DNA of 64,000 nt from an uncultured Ruminococcus sp. GTDB lineage: Bacteria > Bacillota > Clostridia > Oscillospirales > Ruminococcaceae. Position 1 is the first letter of the stretch, and each line of letters begins with the position of its first letter. The position numbers and the translations under genes were made by a program. The notes under the pieces were generated by a model. It saw only the letters and a list, made by a program, of their open reading frames with translations. It made no database searches and was not told the origin of the DNA. Below are positions 42,254-51,395 of this stretch, piece after piece. The stretch covers positions 33,049 to 97,048 of the forward strand of contig ONMB01000005.1 of NCBI GenBank assembly GCA_900318825.1, in the 5' to 3' direction.

Positions 42254-44197
42254 TTGACACCAAGAAAAAACAAAGGCGTTATGACTTATCTCCTCATTAT
42301 TCTTATTGCTATCGGCTGCATCTACTTTGTCAGCACAAGGCTCGCAAAGAATTCCGATAAAACAAGCTATAATGAGATCATGGAAGAATTCGACAACTAC
42401 AACGTTTGTTACTATGAACTCGACCTCGGTACAGGAGAACTCACATATAAGCTCCGCAATGATGACTCAAAGAAAAAGTATGAGGTGCCGAATGTATCTA
42501 TATTCCTCGAAGATACCAAGGACTACCGTAAGGAGTACAACGAAAAGTACGCCGATAAAAACCAGACCGTTGAACAGAACTTCATCAAGATAACCGACAG
42601 AACCTGGCTCTATTCGCTTATACCTGTCGTTATTACGGTACTGCTCGGCTGCGCTATCCTCTACTTTATGATGAAGCAGAGCGGCGGCGGCGGAAAATAC
42701 ACCTCCTTCGGCAAGGCTAATCTCAAAAATCAGGCTAACGCCCGCAAAGCTACCTTCAAGGACGTTGCCGGTGCTGATGAAGAAAAACAGGAACTTGAGG
42801 AGATCGTTGACTTTCTCAAACGCCCCAATAAATATAAGGAGATCGGTGCTAAGGTGCCTAAAGGAGTCCTTCTTCTCGGACCTCCCGGTACAGGTAAAAC
42901 TCTCCTTGCAAGAGCTGTTGCAGGCGAGGCAGGCTGCCCGTTCTTCCCGATATCCGGTTCAGATTTCGTGGAAATGTTCGTCGGTGTCGGTGCTTCGCGT
43001 GTAAGAGACCTCTTCGATCAGGCTAAAAAACACGCTCCGGCTATCATATTCATCGACGAGATCGACGCAGTCGGTCGTCACAGAGGCGCAGGTCTCGGCG
43101 GCGGACACGATGAGCGTGAACAGACTCTCAACCAACTTCTCGTTGAAATGGACGGCTTTACCGGCAACGAAAGTGTTATCGTTATCGCTGCTACCAACCG
43201 CCGTGATATCCTCGATCCCGCGCTTCTCAGACCGGGACGCTTCGACAGACAGATCGTTGTCGGCTACCCCGACGTCAAGGGACGTGAGGAAATACTCCGC
43301 GTTCACGCTAAAAACAAGCCCCTTGGCCCCGATGTTGACCTCAAGATAATCGCTCAGACCACTCAGGGCTTCACCGGCGCAGACCTCGAAAACCTCCTCA
43401 ATGAAGCAGCTCTCCTCGCTGCAAGAGCCAACAGAATGGCTATCACTGAAAAGGATATCGAAGAGGCTACTATGAAGGTCATTGCCGGTCCTGAAAAGAA
43501 GTCAAGGATAGTTACCGAGCACGACAGACGTGTTACTGCTTATCATGAGTCAGGTCACGCTGTTGCTGCTTACTTCCTCCCCACACAGGATAAGGTACAC
43601 CAGGTTACTATCATACAGCGCGGTATGGCTGCCGGACTGACTGTTACACGTCCGGATACAGATGACCAGCACGTTTCAAGAAACCAGATGCGCGAAAGTA
43701 TCATCATGCTTCTCGGCGGACGTGTCGCTGAGGAACTCTTCCTCGACGATATCTGCACCGGCGCTTCCAACGACATCGAACGTGCAACTTCTACCGCACG
43801 AAATATGGTAACAAGATACGGCTTCTCAAAGAAACTCGGTACTGTTGTTTACGGCTCCGACAACGACGAGGTATTCCTCGGTAAGGACTACGGTCACACA
43901 AGGAATTACAGCGAGGCTGTTGCCGCTCAGATCGACGAGGAAGTCAAGAACATAATCGAAAGAGCTTACAGTGACTGTGCCGATATTCTCCGCCAGAACG
44001 CTGATAAGATACACTTCCTCACAAAATATCTGCTCAAGTTTGAAAAGATCGACGGCGCTGACTTTGAAAAGATCATGCGCGGCGAGATCACAGAGGAGGT
44101 ACTCCTCACAGAGCCTGAGGAAACATCAGAAAACACTGATACCGATACTCAGTCAGGAGCTCCCGAAGATAATTCTTCCGCTCAGCTCTCAGAATGA
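42254..44197 (+). CDS. ftsH: ATP-dependent zinc metalloprotease FtsH
   Basis: 647 aa from the TTG at 42254, 8 nt after GGAG. Two transmembrane helices (about 9-27 and 117-136) flank a short extracytoplasmic domain. The AAA module has [26 protein letters not shown] and the second region of homology ([19 protein letters not shown]). The protease has [10 protein letters not shown] and the downstream [15 protein letters not shown] aspartate block. It degrades membrane and short-lived regulatory proteins. Hexameric at the membrane. Confidence 0.96.
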   Translation: MTPRKNKGVMTYLLIILIAIGCIYFVSTRLAKNSDKTSYNEIMEEFDNYNVCYYELDLGTGELTYKLRNDDSKKKYEVPNVSIFLEDTKDYRKEYNEKYADKNQTVEQNFIKITDRTWLYSLIPVVITVLLGCAILYFMMKQSGGGGKYTSFGKANLKNQANARKATFKDVAGADEEKQELEEIVDFLKRPNKYKEIGAKVPKGVLLLGPPGTGKTLLARAVAGEAGCPFFPISGSDFVEMFVGVGASRVRDLFDQAKKHAPAIIFIDEIDAVGRHRGAGLGGGHDEREQTLNQLLVEMDGFTGNESVIVIAATNRRDILDPALLRPGRFDRQIVVGYPDVKGREEILRVHAKNKPLGPDVDLKIIAQTTQGFTGADLENLLNEAALLAARANRMAITEKDIEEATMKVIAGPEKKSRIVTEHDRRVTAYHESGHAVAAYFLPTQDKVHQVTIIQRGMAAGLTVTRPDTDDQHVSRNQMRESIIMLLGGRVAEELFLDDICTGASNDIERATSTARNMVTRYGFSKKLGTVVYGSDNDEVFLGKDYGHTRNYSEAVAAQIDEEVKNIIERAYSDCADILRQNADKIHFLTKYLLKFEKIDGADFEKIMRGEITEEVLLTEPEETSENTDTDTQSGAPEDNSSAQLSE

Positions 44198-44206
44198 TCA
44201 ATAATT

Positions 44207-44237
44207 GCTGCCGCTTGCTTTGCGGCAGCTTTTTTTG
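44207..44237 (+). terminator. Terminator after ftsH
   Basis: GCTGCCGC/GCGGCAGC stem with a 7-nt loop, then seven T. Confidence 0.85.
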
Positions 44238-44267
44238 CGTTTTGACTCAATAAATTCCTCTTTCTTA

Positions 44268-44296
44268 TTGAAAAAAACACGGCGCTGTGATATAAT
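44268..44296 (+). promoter_or_regulatory. Promoter of the FHA-rodA-PBP operon
   Basis: TTGAAA (44268-44273), a 17-nt spacer and TATAAT (44291-44296). Confidence 0.75.
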
Positions 44297-44347
44297 TAAT
44301 AAGTACGCGCGCGGCTTTTCGCCGTAATTCTTACCACGGAGGTAATT

Positions 44348-44761
44348 ATGGGTTCTACTGAACTTATCCTTTGTGCTGTCACTGTGGCGGCACTCGATAT
44401 ATGCGCTATGGTACTGCTCCTGTGTGCCTATACTGACAAAAGCGCAAGCAAAAAATACTGGAAACATTTCACCGGTGATATGGAGCTCGCCGAACAGGGA
44501 TGTGCCTACCCTCTCGGCTGCGACGAGGTCATCATCGGCAGACACGCTTCTGCTGATATCAGGATACCAGACCTGTCTGTTTCTCGTTATCACGCTCTCA
44601 TGACCGTCAACGGCGGTGCATGGACTATAACCGATATCGGTTCTAAATCCGGCATCTACATCAACGGCAACCTCACAAAGGAAGCTATACTGCGTGAGAA
44701 TGACATTATAAATATTGGTTCACACCGGCTTGTATTCAGGAAAAGGAGGGATAAGAAATAA
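44348..44761 (+). CDS. Membrane-anchored FHA domain protein
   Basis: 137 aa. One N-terminal transmembrane helix (STELILCAVTVAALDICAMVLLLCAY) precedes an FHA domain (about 58-135) with the phosphothreonine-binding pattern IIGRHASADIRIPDLSVSRYHALM and IGSKSGIYINGNL. FHA domains dock Thr-phosphorylated partners. Its stop overlaps the first base of the FtsW/RodA start, so it is tightly coupled to the elongation machinery. The partner kinase is not in this window. Confidence 0.88.
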   Translation: MGSTELILCAVTVAALDICAMVLLLCAYTDKSASKKYWKHFTGDMELAEQGCAYPLGCDEVIIGRHASADIRIPDLSVSRYHALMTVNGGAWTITDIGSKSGIYINGNLTKEAILRENDIINIGSHRLVFRKRRDKK

Positions 44762-46086
44762 TGTATAATCCCCTGTCCTACGTTTTATCATGCCTGTTCG
44801 TCCTCATAGCTCACGCTGCTATGCTCGCGAACGTTTTCATCAACGGCAATTATGAGTCTGTTACAGATCCCGCTATTCTTGCCGGAGCCGTTCTGCTGCT
44901 CGATGTTGCCTACTTCACAGCTCTGCTCTTCTTCAAGCAGACATCTTACACTATCGACTTTTTGCTGGTACTCGTTCTGAATATGAGTGTTATCTTCCAA
45001 TCGAGCTTCGGTCAGGTCAAGTTTGACGGCGATGCTATCAAGCACTACATAACTGCGATAACCGCTCTTATTGCCTGCCGTATAGGCTTTTTCGCCTGCC
45101 GCAACTACAAATCTCTCCAGAACAAGCGCAAGTTCATATACATTGCTATCGGAGTCTGCATCGTACTCATTCTGACTCTTACAGGCTCAAGAAGTATGTG
45201 GATACAGATAGGTCCTATCTCGCTCCAGCCGTCTGAGTTCATCAAGCCGCTGTTCATACTCGCCTGTGCAACATCAGTCGCAGAGCAGCAGAAAAAGCAC
45301 AAGGTGCTCCTATTCAATGTTGTCTACGAGAATATCGCTCTGTTCGGTCTTATGGCAGTCATCTGCCTGCTTCAGTGGTGGTGCGCTGACCTCGGAAGTC
45401 TCCCGACATTTATGGCAATATATATATCCGGCTTTCTGCTCAGGATATGCTACCCAAAGGCAAAGCTCTCAAAAAAGACCTACATCACAGCTGCAGTATC
45501 TCTCCTTGTCGTTGCTGTAATAGCCTTCAAATTCGCTCCCGCCTACGTTCAGGAGCGTCTCCACGCTGATATCTGGAGCGATACCAACGGCAGCGGTTAT
45601 CAGCAGTCTCAGGCGCTCATCGCTATCGCTGACGGCGGCTGGACAGGCAAAGGTCCCGGAAACGGTTTCCTCTGCAACGTTGCCGCACACGAAAACGATA
45701 TCGTTTTTGCAACTGTCTGCGAGGAATGGGGACTTCTCTACGCACTTATGATGATATTCGTTATCCTCATCATGCTCGCTGTACCCCTCATCAATCCCCC
45801 TCGCTCCTACTACCATGCTACTATGTCAGCAGGTGTGTGTGCAGCGTTCACCGTACAGATGGCGCTGAATATCTTCGGTTCCTGCAATATGATACCTTTC
45901 ACCGGTGTTACTATACCGTTTATATCAGCCGGCGGAAGCTCAATGATGGTCAGCGGTTTTATGATAGGTATGCTCGCCGCAGCTCAGTCCCCCATTCTCG
46001 ATAATACCGGCGGACAACCGCGGACTGCACAGCGTCCTCCCGTAAAACAACCTAACAAACGTCCGGTAAGGAGGAAGGCTGTATGA
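44761..46086 (+). CDS. FtsW/RodA/SpoVE family peptidoglycan glycosyltransferase
   Basis: 441 aa with about ten transmembrane helices. SEDS family cues: WIQIGPISLQPSEFIKP, RIC..KAKLSKK, a long extracytoplasmic loop with GSGYQQSQALIAIADGGWTGKGPGNG, the catalytic-type aspartate segment ENDIVFATVCEEWGLL, and the end IPFTGVTIPFISAGGSSMM. It polymerises lipid II glycan strands with the PBP encoded next, whose start overlaps its stop by four bases. Whether it is RodA or SpoVE/FtsW cannot be decided from sequence. Confidence 0.9.
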   Translation: MYNPLSYVLSCLFVLIAHAAMLANVFINGNYESVTDPAILAGAVLLLDVAYFTALLFFKQTSYTIDFLLVLVLNMSVIFQSSFGQVKFDGDAIKHYITAITALIACRIGFFACRNYKSLQNKRKFIYIAIGVCIVLILTLTGSRSMWIQIGPISLQPSEFIKPLFILACATSVAEQQKKHKVLLFNVVYENIALFGLMAVICLLQWWCADLGSLPTFMAIYISGFLLRICYPKAKLSKKTYITAAVSLLVVAVIAFKFAPAYVQERLHADIWSDTNGSGYQQSQALIAIADGGWTGKGPGNGFLCNVAAHENDIVFATVCEEWGLLYALMMIFVILIMLAVPLINPPRSYYHATMSAGVCAAFTVQMALNIFGSCNMIPFTGVTIPFISAGGSSMMVSGFMIGMLAAAQSPILDNTGGQPRTAQRPPVKQPNKRPVRRKAV

Positions 46087-47459
46087 AGAGTATCAGAAGA
46101 TGTCAGCATATTATGAGCCTGTTCCTTGTAATGTTCATCGCAGGAATGGTCACTCTTGTAGTAAAAATACAGCGCGAATCCGCATTCTATATGATGAATT
46201 CCGATAAGCACGTTCTCGGTATGGTCTACGACCGCAACGGCGATGTGCTCTTTGACGGATCACTCAAGGAGGGCGATACCTCAAAGTACGGCGATAACTA
46301 CTTCATTGACGTCGGCAACCTCATCGGCGACGACAACGGTCAGATGACCAATACTCTCGTCGCCAAAAACGTCGAAAAGCTCAATAATTACAGCTTTTCC
46401 GAGGGAATCGTAGATGAAGGCGGCAAGGCTGCTATCTATACGACTCTCGATCACAAGGCTAACAGAAAAGTTTACGACGCTTTTTCAGGCAATGACGGCT
46501 GCGCAGTCGCTTACAACTACAAGACCGGCGAGATACTTGTCTGCACGAGCCTCCCCTCCCTCGACGTAACTAAGGGCTATTCCGAACTCAAAAGTTTCAG
46601 GAACGGTACACTCATGTCCAAGAATATGTACGGAACTGTTCCCGGTTCTACGCAGAAAGTTTCAACGGTAGTCTCTGCTCTCGAAATAATGGGACCGGAG
46701 CTCCTCCTCTCCAAGACCTTCAACTGCACAGGAAAGTACAACAACAAAAGCGGCAAGGATATCGACTGCCATGAGCTCTACGGTCACGGCGACCTCACGC
46801 TCCAGCAGGCTGTCGAGAAAAGCTGCAACCCCTACTTCGCACAGCTCGTTGAAGATCCCGACCTCGATTTTGAGGAACTCAAAAAAATGTACACCAAACT
46901 CGGTTACGCTGTCAACGACGCAAAATCTGACTATATCAACATTGACGGCATCGAGTGCGAGAAGGCTTCTACTACACTCACCGATCCCTACGACTTCCAG
47001 ACACAGTGGGGCTGTATCGGTCAGGGTGACACGCTCGTCAGTCCGGTCCAGCTCATGATGTGGCAGAGCGCTATCGCTAACGGCACAGGCAAAATGACTA
47101 TGCCGCACCTTATCCAGGAGGTCACCAACGTCAAGGGCAAAGTCACTGAAAAGGCTTCGACCTCCTATTCAAAGGAGCTCTTCTCAGAAAAAACTGCCGA
47201 TTCAATGAAGCAAATACTCCTGACAAACGGCGCAAATAACTACTCCAACATCATCAGGAACCATACTGTCGGCGTAAAGAGCGGTACTGCACAGGTAGAA
47301 AACGGTCAGAAGGAAAACTCCCTGCTGGTCGGTTTTGTGACCGATCCCGAGCTTCCGGTAGCCTTCTGCGTTGTCGTTGAGGACAGAAATAACACCTATC
47401 TTACCGCAGAATATATCACTCAGGTAATGCTCGACGCTCTTACTCCTCCAGCAAATTAA
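46083..47459 (+). CDS. Penicillin-binding protein, transpeptidase (class B, PbpA-like)
   Basis: 458 aa. N-terminal transmembrane anchor (about 9-28), a short pedestal, then the transpeptidase with intact motifs: Ser189-T-Q-Lys192, Ser247-C-Asn249 and Lys399-S-Gly401. It cross-links peptide stems made by the adjacent SEDS polymerase. Shorter than PBP2/PBP3 but close to actinobacterial PbpA. The FHA-RodA-PBP gene order also resembles the mycobacterial fhaB-rodA-pbpA arrangement. Confidence 0.9.
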   Translation: MKSIRRCQHIMSLFLVMFIAGMVTLVVKIQRESAFYMMNSDKHVLGMVYDRNGDVLFDGSLKEGDTSKYGDNYFIDVGNLIGDDNGQMTNTLVAKNVEKLNNYSFSEGIVDEGGKAAIYTTLDHKANRKVYDAFSGNDGCAVAYNYKTGEILVCTSLPSLDVTKGYSELKSFRNGTLMSKNMYGTVPGSTQKVSTVVSALEIMGPELLLSKTFNCTGKYNNKSGKDIDCHELYGHGDLTLQQAVEKSCNPYFAQLVEDPDLDFEELKKMYTKLGYAVNDAKSDYINIDGIECEKASTTLTDPYDFQTQWGCIGQGDTLVSPVQLMMWQSAIANGTGKMTMPHLIQEVTNVKGKVTEKASTSYSKELFSEKTADSMKQILLTNGANNYSNIIRNHTVGVKSGTAQVENGQKENSLLVGFVTDPELPVAFCVVVEDRNNTYLTAEYITQVMLDALTPPAN

Positions 47460-47524
47460 GTTAGCAAGATTACTGATTTTTGAAAAATTCTTTGTGTATT
47501 ATCTACAAAATTTACAAAAAACAC

Positions 47525-47553
47525 TTGTATGTTCCGAGCTATTATGTTATAAT
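47525..47553 (+). promoter_or_regulatory. Promoter of hpf
   Basis: TTGTAT (47525-47530), a 17-nt spacer and TATAAT (47548-47553). Confidence 0.65.
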
Positions 47554-47606
47554 ATAACTACAAAGTAAAGCTGTGGTTTTTCCATAGCTCTCAAAGGAGG
47601 ACTTCT

Positions 47607-48134
47607 ATGAAAACAACTATCACCGCTAAGAAAATGCAGATACCGCAGAACTTCACAGAATATGCAGAAAAGAGGATCGATGCCCGCCTTGGTAAATTCT
47701 TCGGCGAAGAAGCAGACGCTAAGATCGTTATATCAGAGCTCAGGACTCAGATCGAGCTTGAGCTTACAGTTAAATACAACAGCATGATTTTCCGTGCAGA
47801 GCGTTCTGCCGAGGACAAGTATGTTGCCCTTGATGACGCTATCGATAAGATAATCAGACAGATCAGAAAGAATAAGACTAAGGTCGAGAAGAAGCTCAAG
47901 GATACAGCTTTCAAGGAAGCATTCGCTTACCCTGTTCCCGAGACCGTTGACTACGAGGTCATCAAGCACAAGAAGTTCAAGATGCGCCCGATGAACGTTG
48001 ACGAGGCTATTCTCCAGATGAATATGCTCGACCACGAGTTCTTTATGTTCACAAATGCCGATACAGGCATGATAAATGTCGTTTATAAGCGTGATGACGG
48101 AAATTATTCCGTTCTCGAACCCGATAACGGCTGA
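47607..48134 (+). CDS. hpf: Ribosome hibernation promoting factor, long form
   Basis: 175 aa. The N-terminal S30AE/YfiA domain (about 1-95; TITAKKMQIPQNFTEYAEKRIDARL) binds the decoding centre. The C-terminal domain (about 118-173; YEVIKHKKFKMRPMNVDEAILQMNMLDHEFFMFTNADTG) drives 100S dimer formation, as in long HPF of Firmicutes. AAAGGAGG precedes the ATG. Monocistronic, between its own promoter and a palindromic terminator-like element. Confidence 0.95.
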   Translation: MKTTITAKKMQIPQNFTEYAEKRIDARLGKFFGEEADAKIVISELRTQIELELTVKYNSMIFRAERSAEDKYVALDDAIDKIIRQIRKNKTKVEKKLKDTAFKEAFAYPVPETVDYEVIKHKKFKMRPMNVDEAILQMNMLDHEFFMFTNADTGMINVVYKRDDGNYSVLEPDNG

Positions 48135-48152
48135 TAAATTAATGTAAACTGC

Positions 48153-48178
48153 GTATGCCGGACATATGTCCGGCATAC
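48153..48178 (+). terminator. Perfect 26-bp palindrome after hpf, probable terminator
   Basis: GTATGCCGGACAT is followed exactly by its reverse complement ATGTCCGGCATAC. The following T content (TATTATTT) is modest. It could be a terminator or a protein binding site upstream of the LUD gene. Confidence 0.55.
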
Positions 48179-48200
48179 TATTATTTAGGAGGTATTCCAG

Positions 48201-48872
48201 ATGGACAACAATAAAAAAACTGCTATAAAAAACCGTATTATGCAGGTCGGCGAGAACCTCAAAAAGAACAATATGGAGTTCTACTACGCTGAGACTGCCG
48301 CTGAGGTAAAAGGCATCGTCGAGTCTCTTATGCCAGTGGGCTGCTCCGTAACTCACGGCGGCTCCGAAAGCATGAAGGAGTGCGGTATCCCTGAACTGCT
48401 CAACTCCGGCAAGTACAACTATATCGACCGCTCAAAGGCTCAGACTCCCGAGGAGGCTAAAGAGATCTACCGTAAGGCTTTTTCAGCTGACGTTTACATC
48501 TCGAGCGCCAACGCTATAACTGACTCCGGCGTTCTCTACAACGTTGACGGCAACAGCAACCGTATCGCTGCTATCGCATATGGTCCGGACTCCGTTATCA
48601 TCATTGCCGGCTGCAACAAGATAGTTCACGACCTCGCTGAGGCTGAACTGAGAGTCAAAACAGAGGCAGCTCCCCCGAACTGCGTCCGCCTCAACTGTGA
48701 TACATACTGCGGTTCAAAGGGCGAATGTGTTTCGCTCTCTAAAGCTGACCACCAGATGTCAGACGGCTGCGGCTCTGACAGCCGTATCTGCTGCAACTAT
48801 CTCATTTCGGCTCAGCAGCGCCACAAGGGACGCATAAAGGTCATCATCGTCGGCGAAGAACTCGGCTATTGA
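48201..48872 (+). CDS. LUD domain (lactate utilization/YkgG-like) protein
   Basis: 223 aa. The LUD/DUF162 fold is recognisable: FYYAETAAEVKGIVESLMPVGCSVTHGGSESMKECGI, DVYISSANAITDSGVLYNVDGNSNRIAAIAYGPDSVIIIAG, then GEELGY at the end. The C-terminal part has about eight cysteines (NCVRLNCDTYCGSKGEC ... GCG ... CC), a common feature of this clostridial subgroup. LUD relatives take part in lactate or Fe-S-linked redox steps; this lone copy has no lutA/lutB beside it. RBS GGAGG precedes the ATG. Confidence 0.82.
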   Translation: MDNNKKTAIKNRIMQVGENLKKNNMEFYYAETAAEVKGIVESLMPVGCSVTHGGSESMKECGIPELLNSGKYNYIDRSKAQTPEEAKEIYRKAFSADVYISSANAITDSGVLYNVDGNSNRIAAIAYGPDSVIIIAGCNKIVHDLAEAELRVKTEAAPPNCVRLNCDTYCGSKGECVSLSKADHQMSDGCGSDSRICCNYLISAQQRHKGRIKVIIVGEELGY

Positions 48873-48890
48873 TACGAAAGGAGCTTTCTT

Positions 48891-49715
48891 TTGCCTGATA
48901 TATACAGCGGTCTGCTGTTTTTTATGATATACGCCTTTTTCGGGTGGTGTCTCGAGGTAGTTTACCAGGCTCTTGAACACGGCAGGTTCATCAACAGAGG
49001 CTTTCTGAACGGTCCGTACTGCCCGATATACGGCTTCGGTGTGATACTCGTGACCGGCGCTCTCGAACCGCTCAAAGGCAACCTTATTATACTGTTCGCA
49101 GGTTCAGTCATACTCACAAGTGCTCTCGAACTGGTCACCGGCTTTATCCTCGAGAAGATATTCAATATGCACTGGTGGGACTATTCAAAAGAGCATTTCA
49201 ACCTCGGTGGCTATATCTGCCTGAAATTCTCGCTTCTGTGGGGTGTCGCGTGTATCGTTACAGTCCGGCTGATACACCCGGCTGTGGAGTCGTTTGTTGC
49301 TGCACTGCCGCATTTTGTCGGTATGACAGCAATAGTTGTTTTCCTTATCGGCTTCACAAGCGATATGATCGTTTCAGTTACCGCTATCATTCACATCAAA
49401 CAGCGCATTACCCTGCTGAACGACATTTCATCAGAAATGCGCAAGATATCCGATAAGACCGGCGAACGTATCTTTGATGCCGTCGAGACTGCTAAGTCTC
49501 ACAAGGACGATCTCGACGAACTCTCTGCCTCTCAGAAAGCCAGATTTAACGAACTCAAAGCTAAGTATAAAGCTGCATATGAGAAAAAGGGCTACTATAT
49601 GAAGCGTATCGAAAAGGCGTTCCCAAAGCTGCATTTCGATGCGGATAATTCCTTCCGCCGGCAATTATCAAAGCTGAAAGAAGAATTGAACTACCATATA
49701 AACAATAAGCACTGA
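48891..49715 (+). CDS. CmpB-type putative ABC transporter permease
   Basis: 274 aa with a TTG start after AAAGGAG. The PF06541-type membrane domain (about 1-165, four to five helices) opens with FFMIYAFFGWCLEVVYQALEHGRFINRGFLNGPYCPIYGFG, the family's most conserved part. GFILEKIFNMHWWDYSKEHFNLGGYICLKFSL follows. A cytoplasmic coiled-coil-like, charged C-terminal region (about 185-270) comes last. Despite the family name, no ABC ATPase is nearby, so transport is unproven. It ends in a terminator overlapping its stop codon. Confidence 0.82.
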   Translation: MPDIYSGLLFFMIYAFFGWCLEVVYQALEHGRFINRGFLNGPYCPIYGFGVILVTGALEPLKGNLIILFAGSVILTSALELVTGFILEKIFNMHWWDYSKEHFNLGGYICLKFSLLWGVACIVTVRLIHPAVESFVAALPHFVGMTAIVVFLIGFTSDMIVSVTAIIHIKQRITLLNDISSEMRKISDKTGERIFDAVETAKSHKDDLDELSASQKARFNELKAKYKAAYEKKGYYMKRIEKAFPKLHFDADNSFRRQLSKLKEELNYHINNKH

Positions 49716-49740
49716 CCTTAATGGTCAGTGCTTATTGTTA
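49704..49740. terminator. Terminator overlapping the permease stop codon
   Basis: A 14-bp perfect stem (49704-49717 with 49723-49736), AATAAGCACTGACC and its complement, around a 5-nt loop. It contains the TGA stop. Confidence 0.75.
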
Positions 49741-49751
49741 TCCCCAAAACA

Positions 49752-49826
49752 ACAGGGCGCTCGGAAAATCCCCCTACAATCGCTGTCATATCATAGTCTT
49801 GTAGGAACGAGTTCCGCTCGCCCGCT
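49752..49826. repeat. Possible degenerate intergenic repeat
   Basis: CCTACAA (49774-49780) and TTGTAGG (49799-49805) form an inverted pair inside an imperfect larger one (GGGCGCTCGGA against TCCGCTCGCCC), with CGAG TTCCG CTCG at the centre right. The string TGTAGGAACGAGTTCCGCTC has the look of the 'TGTAGGGGCG...CGCCC' dispersed repeats of gut Clostridia. Confidence 0.4.
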
Positions 49827-49847
49827 ATTTCTATATAGGATTTGTTT

Positions 49848-51386
49848 TTACCTCTTAACAAAGTATTCCTCATACCAAACGAGGAAGGTATATATCGTCC
49901 AGACCTTGCGCCAGTTATCGGAATTTCCGCCGACGTATTCGTCGTAGATAGCCTTTATTTCGTCGAGGTCAAAGAACTCAGCTGCCATATCACTGCTGAA
50001 CTTCGCTCTCACATCGGCGTTGTAGCGCTCGTCTGCAAGCCATATGCGTATCGGAACAATAAAGCCGAGCTTCTTTCTGAACGCTATCTCCTCCGGAAGG
50101 ACCTTTGCAGCCGCAGTTCTGAATGCGACCTTGTTCTGCTCCTCATTCACCTTGAACTCTGAAGGCATTCTCGAAGCTATATCGAATATCCTGCGGTCTG
50201 TAAGCGGCATTCTTATCTCAAGACCGGCTGCGGTACTCATTTTGTCAACATTGAGGTAAATGTCGCCCTCAAGCCATATCTGGATATCAACGTCCGACAT
50301 CTTTGTGAGAGGATCAAGTCCCTCAGTCTCGTCATATATATACTTTACAAGATTGATCGGAAGCACATCCGGATCATAATGCTTGAGAATACGCTGCTTT
50401 TCATCTTCCTTCATTATATTGGTATTGCCGACATAGAAGTTCTTCAGCTCGTCACCGTAACGCTCAGCGTTGCGGTACATATTGTAGCCGCCGAAGAATT
50501 CGTCCGCACCCTCGCCGGAATAACAGAGCTTGGTATGCTTGGCAGTTGCGAGACAGCCAAGTGTGAACACGATCGCGGAAGCGTCGCCGAGAGGCTGCTC
50601 CATATTGTACATAACGTAAGGAACGATGTCAAAGTAATCCTTGGGCTGGATATTTGCAACAGAGTGCTCGACCTTGAGGAGCTCAGCAGTCTTTGCTGCA
50701 ACTCTTGACTCATCGAAGCGCTCCTCGTCATAGCCGCAGGAATCAGCTCTCTTTGCGTCACTCATCGCAAGCACATATGAAGAATCAACTCCGCCGGAAA
50801 GGAAGGATTCAGCAACTTCACCGTCCTCCTTGACCTCGGTCATGATGTGAGTGAGAGTTGAGTGTATCTCGTCAGCAAAATCTGCAAGACTCTTACTGTT
50901 ATCAGGTCTGAACTCTGGCTTCCAATAGCGATTTATTGTGAGCTTTCCGTCCTTAAAGCTGAGCCAGTGTCCCGGCATCAGCTTTTTGAGCCCCTTGAAG
51001 AAGGTGTCCTCGCCAGCAACATAGGTCAGGCTCATATATATCTGGAGCATATCGCGGTTTATCTCCTTGACGAAGCCTTCCTGCGCGATGATGCTCCTTA
51101 TGGAGAGACTGCAAAGCAGCTTACCGTCTGCGGTCTGATAATAGTAGAAAGGCTTTGTGCCGAACTGGTCACGGACGCAGAAAAGCTCTTCATTCTCATC
51201 GTCATAGAGTGCAAATGCAAACATTCCGTAGATATGGTCAGCTATATCGTGCCCAAACTTCTTGTAGCCTGCCTCAATGAGTGCGAGCTCGCGCTTATCC
51301 CTCGGAAGTCTGCTGTCAACTGAGAGCTCGCTGCAAAGAGCCTTCCAATTGCGAATATGACCTCTGTATTCTCTTATCGTTATCAT
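49848..51386 (-). CDS. Asparagine synthetase B-like protein lacking the glutaminase Cys
   Basis: 512 aa versus about 610 for AsnB. The synthetase domain is complete: SFLSGGVDSSYV (Ser197-Ser203 PP-loop), the Asp-rich GYDEERFDES segment and CYSGEGADEFFGGY. The N-terminal Ntn glutaminase is cut: it begins MITIREYRGHIRNWKALC, which aligns with the NGEIYN region, so the MCG nucleophile, its arginine and about 70 residues are missing. Later parts (MFAFALYDDENEELFCVRDQFGTKPFYYY) remain. It starts 9 nt after gpsA, so no lost exon-like sequence is available upstream. Probably ammonia-dependent, or used for another amidation. Confidence 0.8.
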   Translation of the reverse strand: MITIREYRGHIRNWKALCSELSVDSRLPRDKRELALIEAGYKKFGHDIADHIYGMFAFALYDDENEELFCVRDQFGTKPFYYYQTADGKLLCSLSIRSIIAQEGFVKEINRDMLQIYMSLTYVAGEDTFFKGLKKLMPGHWLSFKDGKLTINRYWKPEFRPDNSKSLADFADEIHSTLTHIMTEVKEDGEVAESFLSGGVDSSYVLAMSDAKRADSCGYDEERFDESRVAAKTAELLKVEHSVANIQPKDYFDIVPYVMYNMEQPLGDASAIVFTLGCLATAKHTKLCYSGEGADEFFGGYNMYRNAERYGDELKNFYVGNTNIMKEDEKQRILKHYDPDVLPINLVKYIYDETEGLDPLTKMSDVDIQIWLEGDIYLNVDKMSTAAGLEIRMPLTDRRIFDIASRMPSEFKVNEEQNKVAFRTAAAKVLPEEIAFRKKLGFIVPIRIWLADERYNADVRAKFSSDMAAEFFDLDEIKAIYDEYVGGNSDNWRKVWTIYTFLVWYEEYFVKR

Positions 51387-51395
51387 TGTTACACC

